Assembly (NCBI GenBank): GCA_021405325.1
Contig: QWII01000001.1
Span: 124,001-188,000, forward strand
Direction: 5' to 3'
Origin: Caldilinea sp. CFX5
GTDB lineage: Bacteria > Chloroflexota > Anaerolineae > Caldilineales > Caldilineaceae
Length of the DNA: 64,000 nt
In this document: positions 1 to 8,771 of the stretch, in pieces
Layout of the letters: every line of letters starts with the position of its first letter
Numbering within the stretch: the stretch's first letter is position 1
The notes under the pieces: generated by a model
Seen by the model: only the letters and a program-made list of their open reading frames with translations
The model's database searches: none
What the model was told of the DNA's origin: nothing
Translations under genes and position numbers: made by a program

Positions 1-720
1 CTGCGCAAGCCGCAGGTGCATAAACGCTTTGGCGTGCGCCCGGAACCCGGCTTTAGCAATCTGGTGGTTGAGCGCAATGAGTACACGCTGCAACAGGTGT
101 TGCAACCAACCAGCATCCCCAATTTGCGCGTGTTGGCTTGTGGCACCATCCCGCCCAACCCGGCAGAATTGCTCAGTGCGGAGCAAAGTACCGATGTGCT
201 GAAATTGTTACTGGAAAATGCCGACATGGTGATCTATGACACGGCGCCGGCCGCCACCGTGACCGATGCGATTTTGATCGCACCGCAGGTTGATGCTGTG
301 TTACAGGTGGTGAATGCTCGTGGGCCGCGCATCGATCTGGTGCGCCGCACCAAAGAGTTGCTCGAACGCTCCGGCGCCCGTGTCATCGGTCCGGTGCTGA
401 ATCGAGTCGCCATTATCGACCTGGGCTACTATGCCAACTACTATTACTATGGCGGCTACTATAACAGTGATCACGCCAATGCCACCGAGCGCAAGTGGCG
501 CTGGCCCTGGCAACGGCGCCGGCGGCGACACCAGCGGCACACACAACCGGCGGCGCCAACCAGCGCCAACAATCATAGCGGCAAGCGAACCGGCGAGGAA
601 GAGGCACGCTTTGCCATCAACACCATGACCAGCGAGGAAGCGCACAACCCATTTCACCGCACACGCCATGCGCCCAGCACCAATGGCGTCCAGGGTGACT
701 ATACGCATCATAAGCAATGA
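1..720 (+). CDS. BY-type tyrosine kinase, C-terminal part (CpsD/CapB/Wzc-like), cut by the window edge
   Basis: Bacterial tyrosine kinases of this family regulate capsule or exopolysaccharide polymerisation and export by phosphorylating their own C-terminal tyrosines. The frame is open at base 1, so the start and the Walker A motif lie upstream. The first residues (LRKPQVHKRF) fit the end of the Walker A' motif. The conserved CGTIPPNPAELL loop is at about residues 47-58 and Walker B (VIYDTAP) at about 77-83. A cluster of eight tyrosines (GYYANYYYYGGYYN) at about 142-155 is the expected phosphorylation site. An Arg-rich, low-complexity tail follows and may bind the membrane or nucleic acid. 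A polymerase gene follows downstream, so it heads the polysaccharide locus. Whether a Wzz-like membrane domain is fused upstream cannot be seen. Confidence 0.88.
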   Translation: MRKPQVHKRFGVRPEPGFSNLVVERNEYTLQQVLQPTSIPNLRVLACGTIPPNPAELLSAEQSTDVLKLLLENADMVIYDTAPAATVTDAILIAPQVDAVLQVVNARGPRIDLVRRTKELLERSGARVIGPVLNRVAIIDLGYYANYYYYGGYYNSDHANATERKWRWPWQRRRRRHQRHTQPAAPTSANNHSGKRTGEEEARFAINTMTSEEAHNPFHRTRHAPSTNGVQGDYTHHKQ

Positions 721-761
721 GGGTCCACCAAAATATAAGTTCGCGCTAGTACAGAGCGGCC

Positions 762-866
762 TAAGTAAGCCAGTAGGTCAGTAGGACAGTAAGTCAGTCA
801 CTGTCTCACTGTCTCACGTCTCACTGTCTCACTGTCTCACTGTCTCACTGTCTCACTGTCTCACTG
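762..866. repeat. inverted pair of octamer tandem repeats (element A)
   Basis: The left arm runs through about four 8-base units of the type AGTAGGTC/AGTAAGTC. The right arm has about nine units of CACTGTCT, one of them a base short. The arms are largely complementary (GACAGTRA against TYACTGTC) and would form an imperfect hairpin. It lies about 40 bases past the stop codon of the tyrosine kinase and about 130 bases before the polymerase gene. It is the same family as the element at 57115-57234. Confidence 0.8.
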
Positions 867-897
867 GCAACTATGGGTTTATTTACGCCGTTGTGGA

Positions 898-950
898 CTA
901 GGCGAATCCGTAACGTGTCACCGGTTAGGGCGGGTCGCGGATTCGCCTAG
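898..950. repeat. intergenic hairpin, 13-bp perfect stem
   Basis: CTAGGCGAATCCG at 898-910 is perfectly complementary to 938-950, with a 27-base loop. No T tract follows, so it is not a classical intrinsic terminator. It shares a core resembling GTCCGTGAC with the hairpins at 2595, 34348 and 38812. The rest of the 721-995 gap holds only the octamer element. Confidence 0.7.
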
Positions 951-995
951 CGCAGTACAGGATGAAGATAGCACAAGAATGTTCGCCATTCCCTT

Positions 996-2540
996 ATGTA
1001 CACCTTAACTAGTACACCATCTGCACCAATGCCAACCGCAACTGCCGGCCTGACGCCGTGGCGCCGTCATCTGTTGACGGCGATTGAAGTTGGCGAAGTG
1101 GCGCTGATCGCCGCCGTTGGCGGACCGGCGCTCTTTGCCGAACAGATGGCGCCCGGCTGGCTGATCATCGGGTTGAGCTGCTTGCTCCTCCCCGGCGCGC
1201 TGCGCCTGCTGATTGGCGGCGCTTTCACCACCCCCACATTGGCCCTCTGGCCCTTGTTGCTGCTGGTCGGTCTGAGTTTGCTAACGCTCAAAGTGACCCC
1301 GTCGTGGGCGCACACCTGGCCGGAACTCGTGCGCCTGCTCTGGGGGGTGGCGCTCTGTCTGGCATTATTGCATTGGTGTCACCCGCATCATGCACCGGCA
1401 AGCGCCGCTTCCCGTCACCTGCCGCCGCGGCTGGCCTGGGCGACGATTGTTTTCTTTACCCTGGGGCTGGCGCTGACCACGGTCGGGTTACTCGTCATGG
1501 GGCCGACCCACAAGTTTGCCTGGCTGGATTACTGGCTGGCGCAACTACCGCAGTTCCCGTTAGCGGGTGTTAATGGGTTTAACCCGAACCGGGTGGCCGG
1601 GGTGGCAGTGCTGTTGGCCCCCTTTGCCCTGACGTTAACCGTGGGCCGCCTGCGCCACCATCGCCCCACCCGTGGCGAGTGGCTGATGTGGCTCGTCACC
1701 AAACCGGTGGCGGCGCTGCTGGCGCTCGGCTTTAGCGCCGCGGTGCTGCTTACCCAATCACGCGCGGCCTGGTTGGCGCTGGGCTGTGCGGCGTTGGTGA
1801 TGCTCAGCCAGCTTGGCCGGCGCGGTTGGGTGCTGCTGCTCCTCCTGGCGGTCGTTGGGGCAACAGTGGTAGCCGCTATTGGCCCTGGTCGGCTGCTGAC
1901 CGCGTTGACGGTGTATGACCCCCAGCAGGTAAGCGCCGACGCCTTGATCCAGGATCGCAACCTGGCCGGTCGCCTGCTCCTCTGGCAACGCGCGCTGCAT
2001 GGCTTGGCCGATGCGCCGCTGACGGGGATGGGGCTGGCCGCCTTTGAAGTGGTCTCTCAACAGCCCTACCCCCAGCTTGCCGGCTATCGCCCCGACCCGG
2101 ATATGAGCCATGTCCATAACATTGTGCTGCAAGTAGGTCTCGATTTGGGCCTACCGGGGCTGATTACCTTTGTCAGCTTGTTGGTCATGATCGGTTGGCT
2201 GCTCTGGCGGCTCGTTCAACGCAGCCACCGGCCCAGTCCGCTCCATACCTGGAGCCTGGGGCTGTTGAGCGCCTTTGTAGCCTATCTGGTCTACAGCATG
2301 ATGGATGCCATTACATTGGGGGCGCGGCCGTCGGTGATGGTCTGGTTTCTCTTTGGCCTGGCGCTTGGCGCCGGGACATGGGGGCAGACCATGCCGCAAC
2401 ACAACCGCCAGCGGCGACGCCGGCCCACCCAGCCGGTGGAAGGCACGCCGCCTGTACCGGATACGCCCCCGGCAGCAACCAACTCGACGGATTGGGAAGC
2501 CCGCGCTTGGGCCGCGACTTCTCAATCGCCGGAAGCGTGA
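996..2540 (+). CDS. O-antigen polymerase/ligase family membrane protein (Wzy/WaaL-like)
   Basis: Integral membrane protein of 514 residues with many hydrophobic segments. It carries the hallmarks of the Wzy_C/O-antigen ligase family: the LLTQSRAAWLALG segment in the middle, and a periplasmic loop HVHNIVLQVGLDLGLPG near residue 370 with the conserved His and Gly-x-x-Gly. Such proteins polymerise lipid-linked repeat units or transfer finished glycan. The last 60 residues are Arg/Pro-rich and probably cytoplasmic. The ATG at 996 gives the full first hydrophobic region; a second in-frame ATG at 1029 is possible. It follows the tyrosine kinase in the same direction, as in Wzy-dependent loci. Polymerase and ligase cannot be told apart from sequence alone. 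Confidence 0.85.
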   Translation: MYTLTSTPSAPMPTATAGLTPWRRHLLTAIEVGEVALIAAVGGPALFAEQMAPGWLIIGLSCLLLPGALRLLIGGAFTTPTLALWPLLLLVGLSLLTLKVTPSWAHTWPELVRLLWGVALCLALLHWCHPHHAPASAASRHLPPRLAWATIVFFTLGLALTTVGLLVMGPTHKFAWLDYWLAQLPQFPLAGVNGFNPNRVAGVAVLLAPFALTLTVGRLRHHRPTRGEWLMWLVTKPVAALLALGFSAAVLLTQSRAAWLALGCAALVMLSQLGRRGWVLLLLLAVVGATVVAAIGPGRLLTALTVYDPQQVSADALIQDRNLAGRLLLWQRALHGLADAPLTGMGLAAFEVVSQQPYPQLAGYRPDPDMSHVHNIVLQVGLDLGLPGLITFVSLLVMIGWLLWRLVQRSHRPSPLHTWSLGLLSAFVAYLVYSMMDAITLGARPSVMVWFLFGLALGAGTWGQTMPQHNRQRRRRPTQPVEGTPPVPDTPPAATNSTDWEARAWAATSQSPEA

Positions 2541-2594
2541 ACGGGGGCTTGATCTGAGGAGTACGCCCCAAGGGTCCATGAAAGAATAAGCGCC

Positions 2595-2655
2595 GCTCTT
2601 GGCGAGTCCGTGACTCGCCCCGTTCGATTGCGAGTCACGGACTCGCCAAGAGCGA
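2595..2655. repeat. perfect 25-bp inverted repeat
   Basis: Bases 2595-2619 pair perfectly with 2631-2655 around an 11-base loop. The arms contain GAGTCCGTGACTCGC. It lies 55 bases past the polymerase stop codon and has no T tract on either side. It may end transcription or stabilise the mRNA end. It is the best-preserved member of a hairpin family with a GTCCGTGAC core. The stretch 2656-2893 upstream of the next gene shows a TATAAA box at 2713 but no convincing -35. Confidence 0.8.
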
Positions 2656-2893
2656 CGGCGCGAGGGGGCCTAAGCTTACGCCCGATTGCAAGTTTAGTCC
2701 AACAAAAGTCCTATAAATAGCAAGCTTTATGTAAGTAAATATCACCAAATTGTATGGTACACTAGGACAAAAGCCGAAGCGCAAAAAACTGGCAGGCGAC
2801 TTACCCGGCAAGGTTGAGTTTGTTCCTTCTTTCTACCCAAGCTATACTGAACATAACGTTGGCGATGGGATTGGACAAGAAGGGGGACAACCA

Positions 2894-3856
2894 ATGACAG
2901 GCAGCAAAGAACGCACCTTGGTCAGTTTCGATTGGGCAATGAAACACCTTTTGCGCGATAAAGCCAACTTTGATGTTCTGGAAGGCTTTCTGAGCGCTTT
3001 GTTAGGAGAAGAGATCCAGGTCATTGCCCTGTTGGAAAGCGAAGCAAACCAAGGCGCGGCGGACGACAAATTCAACCGTGTTGACCTACTGGTGCAAGAT
3101 AGTCAAGGTGTTAACTTTATTATCGAAGTGCAGTATAGTTATGCCAGCCACTATCTCAAACGGTTGTTATATGGCGCAGCAAAACTGATCACTGAACATC
3201 TGGAAGTTGGTGACGAGTATAGCAATGTCAAAAAAGTCATTTCGATCAGCTTGCTCTATTTTTTGTTGGGCGACAGTGACGAAGAGAGCGACTATGTCTA
3301 TCATGGCGCTACAGAGTTTTATGGCTTGCATAGCGGCAAAGCGTTACCTGTACACCAGGACACGGTAAAGAGCGACCAACAGATGGTGCGCAGCAGGCGC
3401 CGAAGCAATCGTACCAGCGCCGCCCAACGCAATATCTTTCCCGAATATTACTTGATCGAAGTGGAGCGCTTTCCTGATGTGGTCAAAAGCGCACTGGATG
3501 AATGGATCTATTTTTTCAAACATTCGACGATTCTGGACGAATTTCGCGCCAAACATATTCAAACCGCACGGGAAAAACTTGACTTAATGAAGATGAGTGC
3601 GGCGGATCGTCAAGCATATGAACGCTTTTGGTTGGCAAGGGCCAGTTATCAAGATGAAATTCAATCGGCCCGCACAGAAGAGCGACGACAAACGTTGCAA
3701 GAGGTACTACCGGTAATGGCGCAATTGCGCTTTGGATCAGCGTTGCCTGGTGATTTGTCAGAACGCCTGCAACAATGTCCGTTGGCGACCCTGCACCAGT
3801 TGCAGGCCACGATCCAAACCGCGCCGACAAGTGAGGAATGGTTGACAGGCATCTAG
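2894..3856 (+). CDS. Rpn-family PD-(D/E)XK nuclease / putative transposase
   Basis: Member of the Rpn (recombination-promoting nuclease, PDDEXK_2) family, whose characterised E. coli relatives are DNA endonucleases. The N-terminal domain shows the start WAMKHLLRDKANFDVLEGFL, then the nuclease core with an Asp (RVDLLVQD, about residue 63) and Glu-Val-Gln (FIIEVQY, about 77); Gln in place of Lys is normal for this family. The C-terminal part (QLRFGSALPGDLSERLQQC) resembles the DUF4351-like helical tail. I chose the ATG at 2894 because AGGGGG precedes it closely and family similarity begins there; the frame is open back to 2750. The gene interrupts the glycan locus and looks like an accessory insertion. 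Confidence 0.8.
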   Translation: MTGSKERTLVSFDWAMKHLLRDKANFDVLEGFLSALLGEEIQVIALLESEANQGAADDKFNRVDLLVQDSQGVNFIIEVQYSYASHYLKRLLYGAAKLITEHLEVGDEYSNVKKVISISLLYFLLGDSDEESDYVYHGATEFYGLHSGKALPVHQDTVKSDQQMVRSRRRSNRTSAAQRNIFPEYYLIEVERFPDVVKSALDEWIYFFKHSTILDEFRAKHIQTAREKLDLMKMSAADRQAYERFWLARASYQDEIQSARTEERRQTLQEVLPVMAQLRFGSALPGDLSERLQQCPLATLHQLQATIQTAPTSEEWLTGI

Positions 3857-3889
3857 CGCAGCGACGATCAATCGCCAAAAAAGAAAAAT

Positions 3890-3931
3890 GAACCCACACG
3901 CCCTACCTGATCCGGGCCGGCGCATGGGTTC
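3890..3931. terminator. weak hairpin after the Rpn gene
   Basis: GAACCCA at 3890-3896 pairs with TGGGTTC at 3925-3931, with additional GCC/GGC pairing inside. No clear T tract follows. The rest of the gap to 4082 shows nothing I can name. Confidence 0.3.
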
Positions 3932-4082
3932 TCAGTGGCAAGACAACCATACCGTCACCGCGTCCGCGGCTGGGCGTTTGTTTGGCTATCCTGCTGTTTT
4001 ATAGCATAGCACAGACGCCGCTTTTCGACAACCGGAACTACTATGGTGTTGGGGATAGAACACCCAAAGCCTGAAACATGAA

Positions 4083-4994
4083 ATGATGACGACTGTGATT
4101 GATACACAAACACCAGCCACCTATCCGCCGCCAACCGCCGGACAGGACGCGGCCACAGAAGAATGGACGCTGATCATCCGCCCGCAGCGCCACCTCTTCG
4201 ACCTGCGCTTGGGCGAGTTGTGGCAGGCGCGTGATTTGGTGCAACTTTTTGTCTGGCGCGACTTTGTGGCGGGCTATAAGCAGACCATTCTGGGGCCGCT
4301 CTGGTATATCATCCAGCCCTTGCTGACAACGCTGACCTTTACCGTGATCTTTGGCAATGTGGCCCAACTACCGACCGATGGGCTGCCGCCTTTCATCTTT
4401 TACATGGCCGGCACCGTGATCTGGAGCTATTTTGCCGCCTGTCTGACCAAGACCTCGAACACCTTTACCGGCAACGCCGGCATTTTTGGCAAGGTCTACT
4501 TTTCACGGCTGGCGGTGCCGGTGTCGCTGCTGATCTCGAACTTGATCGGCTTTGCCATTCAGTTTGGGCTGTTTCTGCTCTTTGTCGGCTACTTTGCCCT
4601 GCGCGGGGCTGATGTTCACCCCAATCAGTGGGCGCTGTTGATGCCGCTGCTGCTCCTACTCATGGCCGGGTTGGGGTTGGGCTTTGGCATTATTATCTCG
4701 TCCTTGACGACGCGCTACCGCGATCTGCAACACCTGGTCAGCTTTGGCGTGCAACTGCTTATGTATGCCACGCCGGTCATCTATTCACTTTCAGCAGTAC
4801 CGGAACACTACCGCCACCTGATTGTTGCAAACCCGCTGACGCCGATTATTGAAAGCTTTCGCTTTGCGTTTCTAGGGGCGGGGACTATCAACATGAACGG
4901 CTTGCTCTATAGCGCTGGCTTTATGGTCGTTGTGCTTTTCGTTGGCCTGCTGATCTTCAACCAGGTTGAACGTAGCTTTATGGATACGGTGTAG
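4083..4994 (+). CDS. wzm: ABC-2 type polysaccharide export permease (Wzm-like)
   Basis: Membrane half of an ABC exporter that moves completed lipid-linked polysaccharide across the inner membrane. It has 303 residues. A cytoplasmic N-terminus (about 1-55) contains the amphipathic WQARDLVQLFVWRDFVAGYK, followed by six hydrophobic segments and the typical LGPLWYIIQPLLTTLTFTVIF of the family. It ends three bases before the ATPase gene, its obvious partner. The start lies in GAAATGATGACG; ATG at 4083 or 4086 are equivalent, and no strong ribosome site is visible. Base composition is GC-rich, like the flanking core genes and unlike the genes after about 5.1 kb. Confidence 0.88.
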   Translation: MMTTVIDTQTPATYPPPTAGQDAATEEWTLIIRPQRHLFDLRLGELWQARDLVQLFVWRDFVAGYKQTILGPLWYIIQPLLTTLTFTVIFGNVAQLPTDGLPPFIFYMAGTVIWSYFAACLTKTSNTFTGNAGIFGKVYFSRLAVPVSLLISNLIGFAIQFGLFLLFVGYFALRGADVHPNQWALLMPLLLLLMAGLGLGFGIIISSLTTRYRDLQHLVSFGVQLLMYATPVIYSLSAVPEHYRHLIVANPLTPIIESFRFAFLGAGTINMNGLLYSAGFMVVVLFVGLLIFNQVERSFMDTV

Positions 4995-4997
4995 ATC

Positions 4998-6272
4998 ATG
5001 TCTGATGTTGTGATTCATGTTGAAAGCCTCTCTAAACAGTATCGCTTGGGGACGATTGGCGTACACACGATGCGTGGTGATCTTGCCAGATGGTGGGCGA
5101 AGCAGCGCGGTCAGCCCGATCCTACGCTTAGAATAGACCAGACAAATCATGGCAACCGACAGGGCAAACAATTATTTGCTTTACAAAATATAAATGTCGA
5201 GATCAAAAAGGGTGAAGTAGTGGGCATCATTGGACATAATGGCGCTGGTAAGAGCACTCTTCTCAAAATTCTATCACGCGTGACCACACCAACAACGGGC
5301 GCAGTGAAGGTAAAAGGACGTATAGCAAGTTTGTTGGAAGTGGGTACCGGCTTTCATCCAGAACTGACTGGTCGCGAAAACATTTATCTTAACGGCGCTA
5401 TCCTTGGTATGCGAAGGCTTGAAATTGATAATAAATTTGATGAGATTGTTGATTTTTCTGGTGTTGAAGGGTTTATTGATACGCCAGTTAAACGTTATTC
5501 AAGTGGCATGTATGTTCGACTAGCTTTTTCAGTAGCAGCCCATCTTGAACCAGAAATTTTGTTAGTGGATGAAGTACTGGCCGTAGGTGATATGGCCTTC
5601 CAGCGAAAATGTTTAGGCAAAATGGAGACGGTGGCAAAGGAAGGGCGGACAGTACTGTTTGTAAGCCATAATATGTCTGCCGTGGTGAGCCTATGTCCAC
5701 GTGGCATTTTGCTTGATCAAGGTCAGGTAAATATGGATGCAGATATCACGAAGGTAGCTTCAAGATATGTAAGCAGCGATCAATTGCGCGGTATTTACCA
5801 AAAGCCTCAGGATAAAAGCAAAAAGTTGAGTATTGATAACATTAGCCTATTAAAAAATGGTGTAGTCTCTACGTCATTTAATAATTCTGATACGTTGGTC
5901 TTGCATATTGAATGTTCTGTTCGAGAACCAATTGATGGCGCGCAGCTAGCTTACGAAGTATTTGCGGCCAATCATGAATGTCTATTTTGTAGTAGTAATC
6001 AAGATATAACTGGCATAAAAGAAATGTTAAATTCTGGTCAGTATGTCTTTGAATGTCCTATCGATCTCACTATGTTTCGAGAAGGACAATATAGCATTAA
6101 AGTATCTTCTTCTGTACCTGTAGTAGAAGGTTTAGATGTCTTAGAAACCCGTCTGGTATTTCAACTTTATGATGATTCAAGTCCAATTCTGAAATTAGGG
6201 CAAAATCGGCGGGGAATTATTTTGCCAATCATGAAGTGGAATTTAGTGAGCTTCACTGCCCAAACCACATAA
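4998..6272 (+). CDS. wzt: ABC transporter ATPase with C-terminal Wzt glycan-recognition domain
   Basis: ATPase partner of the preceding permease, 424 residues. Walker A (GHNGAGKST) is at about 79-87, the ABC signature (YSSGM) at 167-171 and Walker B (ILLVDE) at 187-192. After about residue 270 an extra beta-rich domain (for example ISLLKNGVVSTSFNNSDTLV) matches the Wzt_C type that recognises the finished O-polysaccharide end. A long insert near residues 25-60 is also usual for this subfamily. The first 40-45 codons are GC-rich like the permease, and the remainder is clearly AT-rich. A recombination junction inside the gene, at about 5110-5140, is therefore likely. The substrate-binding domain would then have been exchanged together with the glycan genes that follow. 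Confidence 0.9.
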   Translation: MSDVVIHVESLSKQYRLGTIGVHTMRGDLARWWAKQRGQPDPTLRIDQTNHGNRQGKQLFALQNINVEIKKGEVVGIIGHNGAGKSTLLKILSRVTTPTTGAVKVKGRIASLLEVGTGFHPELTGRENIYLNGAILGMRRLEIDNKFDEIVDFSGVEGFIDTPVKRYSSGMYVRLAFSVAAHLEPEILLVDEVLAVGDMAFQRKCLGKMETVAKEGRTVLFVSHNMSAVVSLCPRGILLDQGQVNMDADITKVASRYVSSDQLRGIYQKPQDKSKKLSIDNISLLKNGVVSTSFNNSDTLVLHIECSVREPIDGAQLAYEVFAANHECLFCSSNQDITGIKEMLNSGQYVFECPIDLTMFREGQYSIKVSSSVPVVEGLDVLETRLVFQLYDDSSPILKLGQNRRGIILPIMKWNLVSFTAQTT

Positions 6273-6308
6273 ATGTAGAAGTAATACAAAAGATATACAT
6301 TTTATAGT

Positions 6309-7547
6309 ATGATTAAGAAACAATGGTCTCAGTATGTAGATCCTAAAAAATTAGCAAGGAGGTTGCGTAAACTGCTATGCCAACCCGCACCTCAATCTGA
6401 AAAATTGCCTGAACTAAAGTATCCCATTACTCTTTACCCTACAGAAGGCCTGGTTCATGGTAGGGTTTTATTCAGCTATCTTCCCGATTCAATTTTGTGG
6501 TCTGAAGATGATCCTAGGCTTAATGGACACAGTAATCTATGGGAAAGCCGGGAAATCGCATACATTTTTAGTCGCATGGGTTACATCGTTGATGCAATTA
6601 GACTTGATGATTATACATTTATACCTATACATCAATATGATATTGTCTTTGATATATTTATCAACTTACAGCGTCTAGTACCACTTCTTGAGCAAAATAC
6701 TTTAAAAATCTTACACTGTACAGGAAGCGACGCTTATTATCAAAACCATGCAGAGATGGCGCGGGTTGCAGCTTTAGAAGAGAGACGCAACACTTGGTAC
6801 GCACCTAAACGCATGAATCCTTACCCTGAATTAGCAAGAAAATCGCTTCAAATAGCAGATAGTTGCTCTTTAATCGGAAATAGCCATACCTGGTCTACTT
6901 ACCCCGAAACGTTTAGAGATAAAATGACTTTGGTCACTGTAACGGCCTCAAATTTAGAAAGTAATATCAAGTGTAAGAGTGATTTGGTGCCAAAGAAGCG
7001 CGAATTCCTTTGGTTCTTTGGCGGTGGATTAGTTCATAAAGGATTAGATCTAGTAATAGAAGTGTTTGCTCGAAATCAAGATCTGGTACTGAACATAGTT
7101 GGCCCTGTTCGAGGAGAAAGCGACTTTTTTAAAATTTATGAATACGAATTAACTAAGCTTGCTAACATCAAATGTCATCATTATCTTAAACCGAATAGCG
7201 AAGAGTTTAAAAAAATTATCAAACATACTTTCTGCTTTGTCGCACCGTCCTGTAGTGAAAGTATATCTACTGCAGTTGTTACCTGTTTGCAGGTTGGTCT
7301 TTACCCGATTGTGAGTCGGGATACTGGTGTAACTTTGCCCAAGGGCTGTGGCACTTACCTACAAAAATGTGCGATAGATGAAATCGAAGAAGCAGTTTGG
7401 GCAACATATCAAATGAATGAGAACACTTTAACAGATCAAATCTATACAACACAACAGTATGCGTTGCATCAGTTTTCAAGGGAAAATTTTCAAAAGAACA
7501 TGCAGGGCTTTATTGAAACCAGCATTCAAAACAAAAGGTGTAAGTAA
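6309..7547 (+). CDS. glycosyltransferase, GT-B fold (GT4-like)
   Basis: Predicted cytoplasmic sugar transferase of 412 residues, first gene after the exporter in the AT-rich cassette. The C-terminal half is recognisable: FLWFFGGGLVHKGLDLVIEV at the start of the nucleotide-sugar-binding domain (about residue 235) and SCSESISTAVVTCLQVGLYP, a variant of the Glu-x7-Glu region. The N-terminal acceptor domain is divergent. Donor and acceptor are unknown. It starts 36 bases after wzt; AT content is high. Confidence 0.7.
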   Translation: MIKKQWSQYVDPKKLARRLRKLLCQPAPQSEKLPELKYPITLYPTEGLVHGRVLFSYLPDSILWSEDDPRLNGHSNLWESREIAYIFSRMGYIVDAIRLDDYTFIPIHQYDIVFDIFINLQRLVPLLEQNTLKILHCTGSDAYYQNHAEMARVAALEERRNTWYAPKRMNPYPELARKSLQIADSCSLIGNSHTWSTYPETFRDKMTLVTVTASNLESNIKCKSDLVPKKREFLWFFGGGLVHKGLDLVIEVFARNQDLVLNIVGPVRGESDFFKIYEYELTKLANIKCHHYLKPNSEEFKKIIKHTFCFVAPSCSESISTAVVTCLQVGLYPIVSRDTGVTLPKGCGTYLQKCAIDEIEEAVWATYQMNENTLTDQIYTTQQYALHQFSRENFQKNMQGFIETSIQNKRCK

Positions 7548-7580
7548 GTCGCTTTTGGATACAGTATTTATTATCAATGG

Positions 7581-7696
7581 GTGAAAAATGCGCATACAAG
7601 TTTGTGAATTATTTTACAATATTACACCTATAGCCATTGCCGCCTCAGAGAGAAACTGATCGCAAATTTTCCAGTGGTGTATGCGCATTTTTCACC
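7581..7696. repeat. 19-bp terminal inverted repeats around 78 bases
   Basis: GGTGAAAAATGCGCATACA at 7581-7599 is exactly complementary to 7678-7696. The element lies between two glycosyltransferase genes. The arm length and total size of 116 bases would suit a miniature mobile element, but no flanking target-site duplication is visible. A large hairpin acting on the mRNA is the alternative. Confidence 0.6.
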
Positions 7697-7718
7697 GACT
7701 GTTTATAATTAGGTCAAA

Positions 7719-8744
7719 GTGTTTTCTATGTGTTGTGTCAACGTTTATCTTACTGAATGGCATACTACCCAAAGCCCTGCTTTTTATGACGTAATAGTCG
7801 AACCTCTTGCGTCCTTTCTAGAAGTAAGGATAAAAGTATGGGATGGCGTTTCATTGCCGCAAGATGCTTATATAGAGACCATATCACATATATTCTGTCA
7901 ACATCTACCATCCATTGAAGTATTGCAAACATTAAAAGCAAAAACCATTTGGTTACCCATGTGGGATCAAACTCGAAGTGCCTCTTTAGAATGGTGGAAT
8001 CGCCTACCTAAAAGTCTGCGAATCGTTGCGTTTTCTGAAGCCGTGACACAGCTAGCAGAGGGAGCAGGTTTACCAACATTGCGATTACGTTACTATAAAA
8101 ACCCAATTATGATTGAGCCTGTATCTTGGGACCAGGGGCGTGTATTATTATACTGGAATCGCACCAATCTTGTTGGGCCGCAGTTTTTACAGAAGCTCTG
8201 TACCGTGCTTAAGGTGAAAAAACTTCTATTCCGCAATCAACTAGACTCTTGGCTTTCACCGTCCGAAGGCTATCAATTACCAAATCAAATAGGTAATACT
8301 TTAGTAGAAGAGTTGCCAATATTTAGGACACGCGATGAGTATTTAAATGCAACGAAAGAAGCTAACATCTATGTTGCCCCAAGAGCTCATGAAGGAATTG
8401 GGATGGTTTTTCTTGAAGCACTAGCACGCGGTGCAGCAGTTTTTGCCTTTAATGCACCAACGATGAATGAGTATATTTCTCATGGCTCTAATGGCTATCT
8501 TCTCCATTCATTAGGAAAAATTGCGCTTCCAGTTCGTTTGAAGCACGCCTTATATCAACGGCTAAATCAAGTTTGGAAGAATAAAACAGATAATAAGCAC
8601 AAAATCAGTGAGTTCCAAAACTGGCGCGAGATCAGATCTCTTAATTTGGAACAAATAGGGAATGCAGCACGGCAACGTCATATCCAAGGTTTTATGGAGT
8701 GGCAACAACAGGTTCCCGAATATAGCAAGTTTGTTCTTGGCTAA
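7719..8744 (+). CDS. glycosyltransferase, GT-B fold
   Basis: Probable cytoplasmic glycosyltransferase of 341 residues. The C-terminal part shows a GT4-type donor site: APRAHEGIGMVFLEALARGA (about residues 225-245), with the two glutamates spaced as in retaining GT-B enzymes, followed by FNAPTMNEYISHGSNGYLL. The N-terminal half resembles nothing I can name. The ATG at 7719 is followed by another at 7728; either may be used. It is separated from the previous gene by the 116-base inverted-repeat element. Confidence 0.68.
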   Translation: MFSMCCVNVYLTEWHTTQSPAFYDVIVEPLASFLEVRIKVWDGVSLPQDAYIETISHIFCQHLPSIEVLQTLKAKTIWLPMWDQTRSASLEWWNRLPKSLRIVAFSEAVTQLAEGAGLPTLRLRYYKNPIMIEPVSWDQGRVLLYWNRTNLVGPQFLQKLCTVLKVKKLLFRNQLDSWLSPSEGYQLPNQIGNTLVEELPIFRTRDEYLNATKEANIYVAPRAHEGIGMVFLEALARGAAVFAFNAPTMNEYISHGSNGYLLHSLGKIALPVRLKHALYQRLNQVWKNKTDNKHKISEFQNWREIRSLNLEQIGNAARQRHIQGFMEWQQQVPEYSKFVLG

Positions 8745-8771
8745 GTATAACAGCAAAAAGGCTGCGACAAA

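Noticed and set aside
2713..2718. Promoter for the Rpn gene at TATAAA
   Set aside because: The nearest -35-like TTGCAA is 20 bases away, too far for confidence.
7581..7696. Insertion sequence or MITE call for the 116-base element
   Set aside because: Terminal inverted repeats are exact, but there is no target-site duplication and no second copy in the window; kept as a plain inverted repeat.
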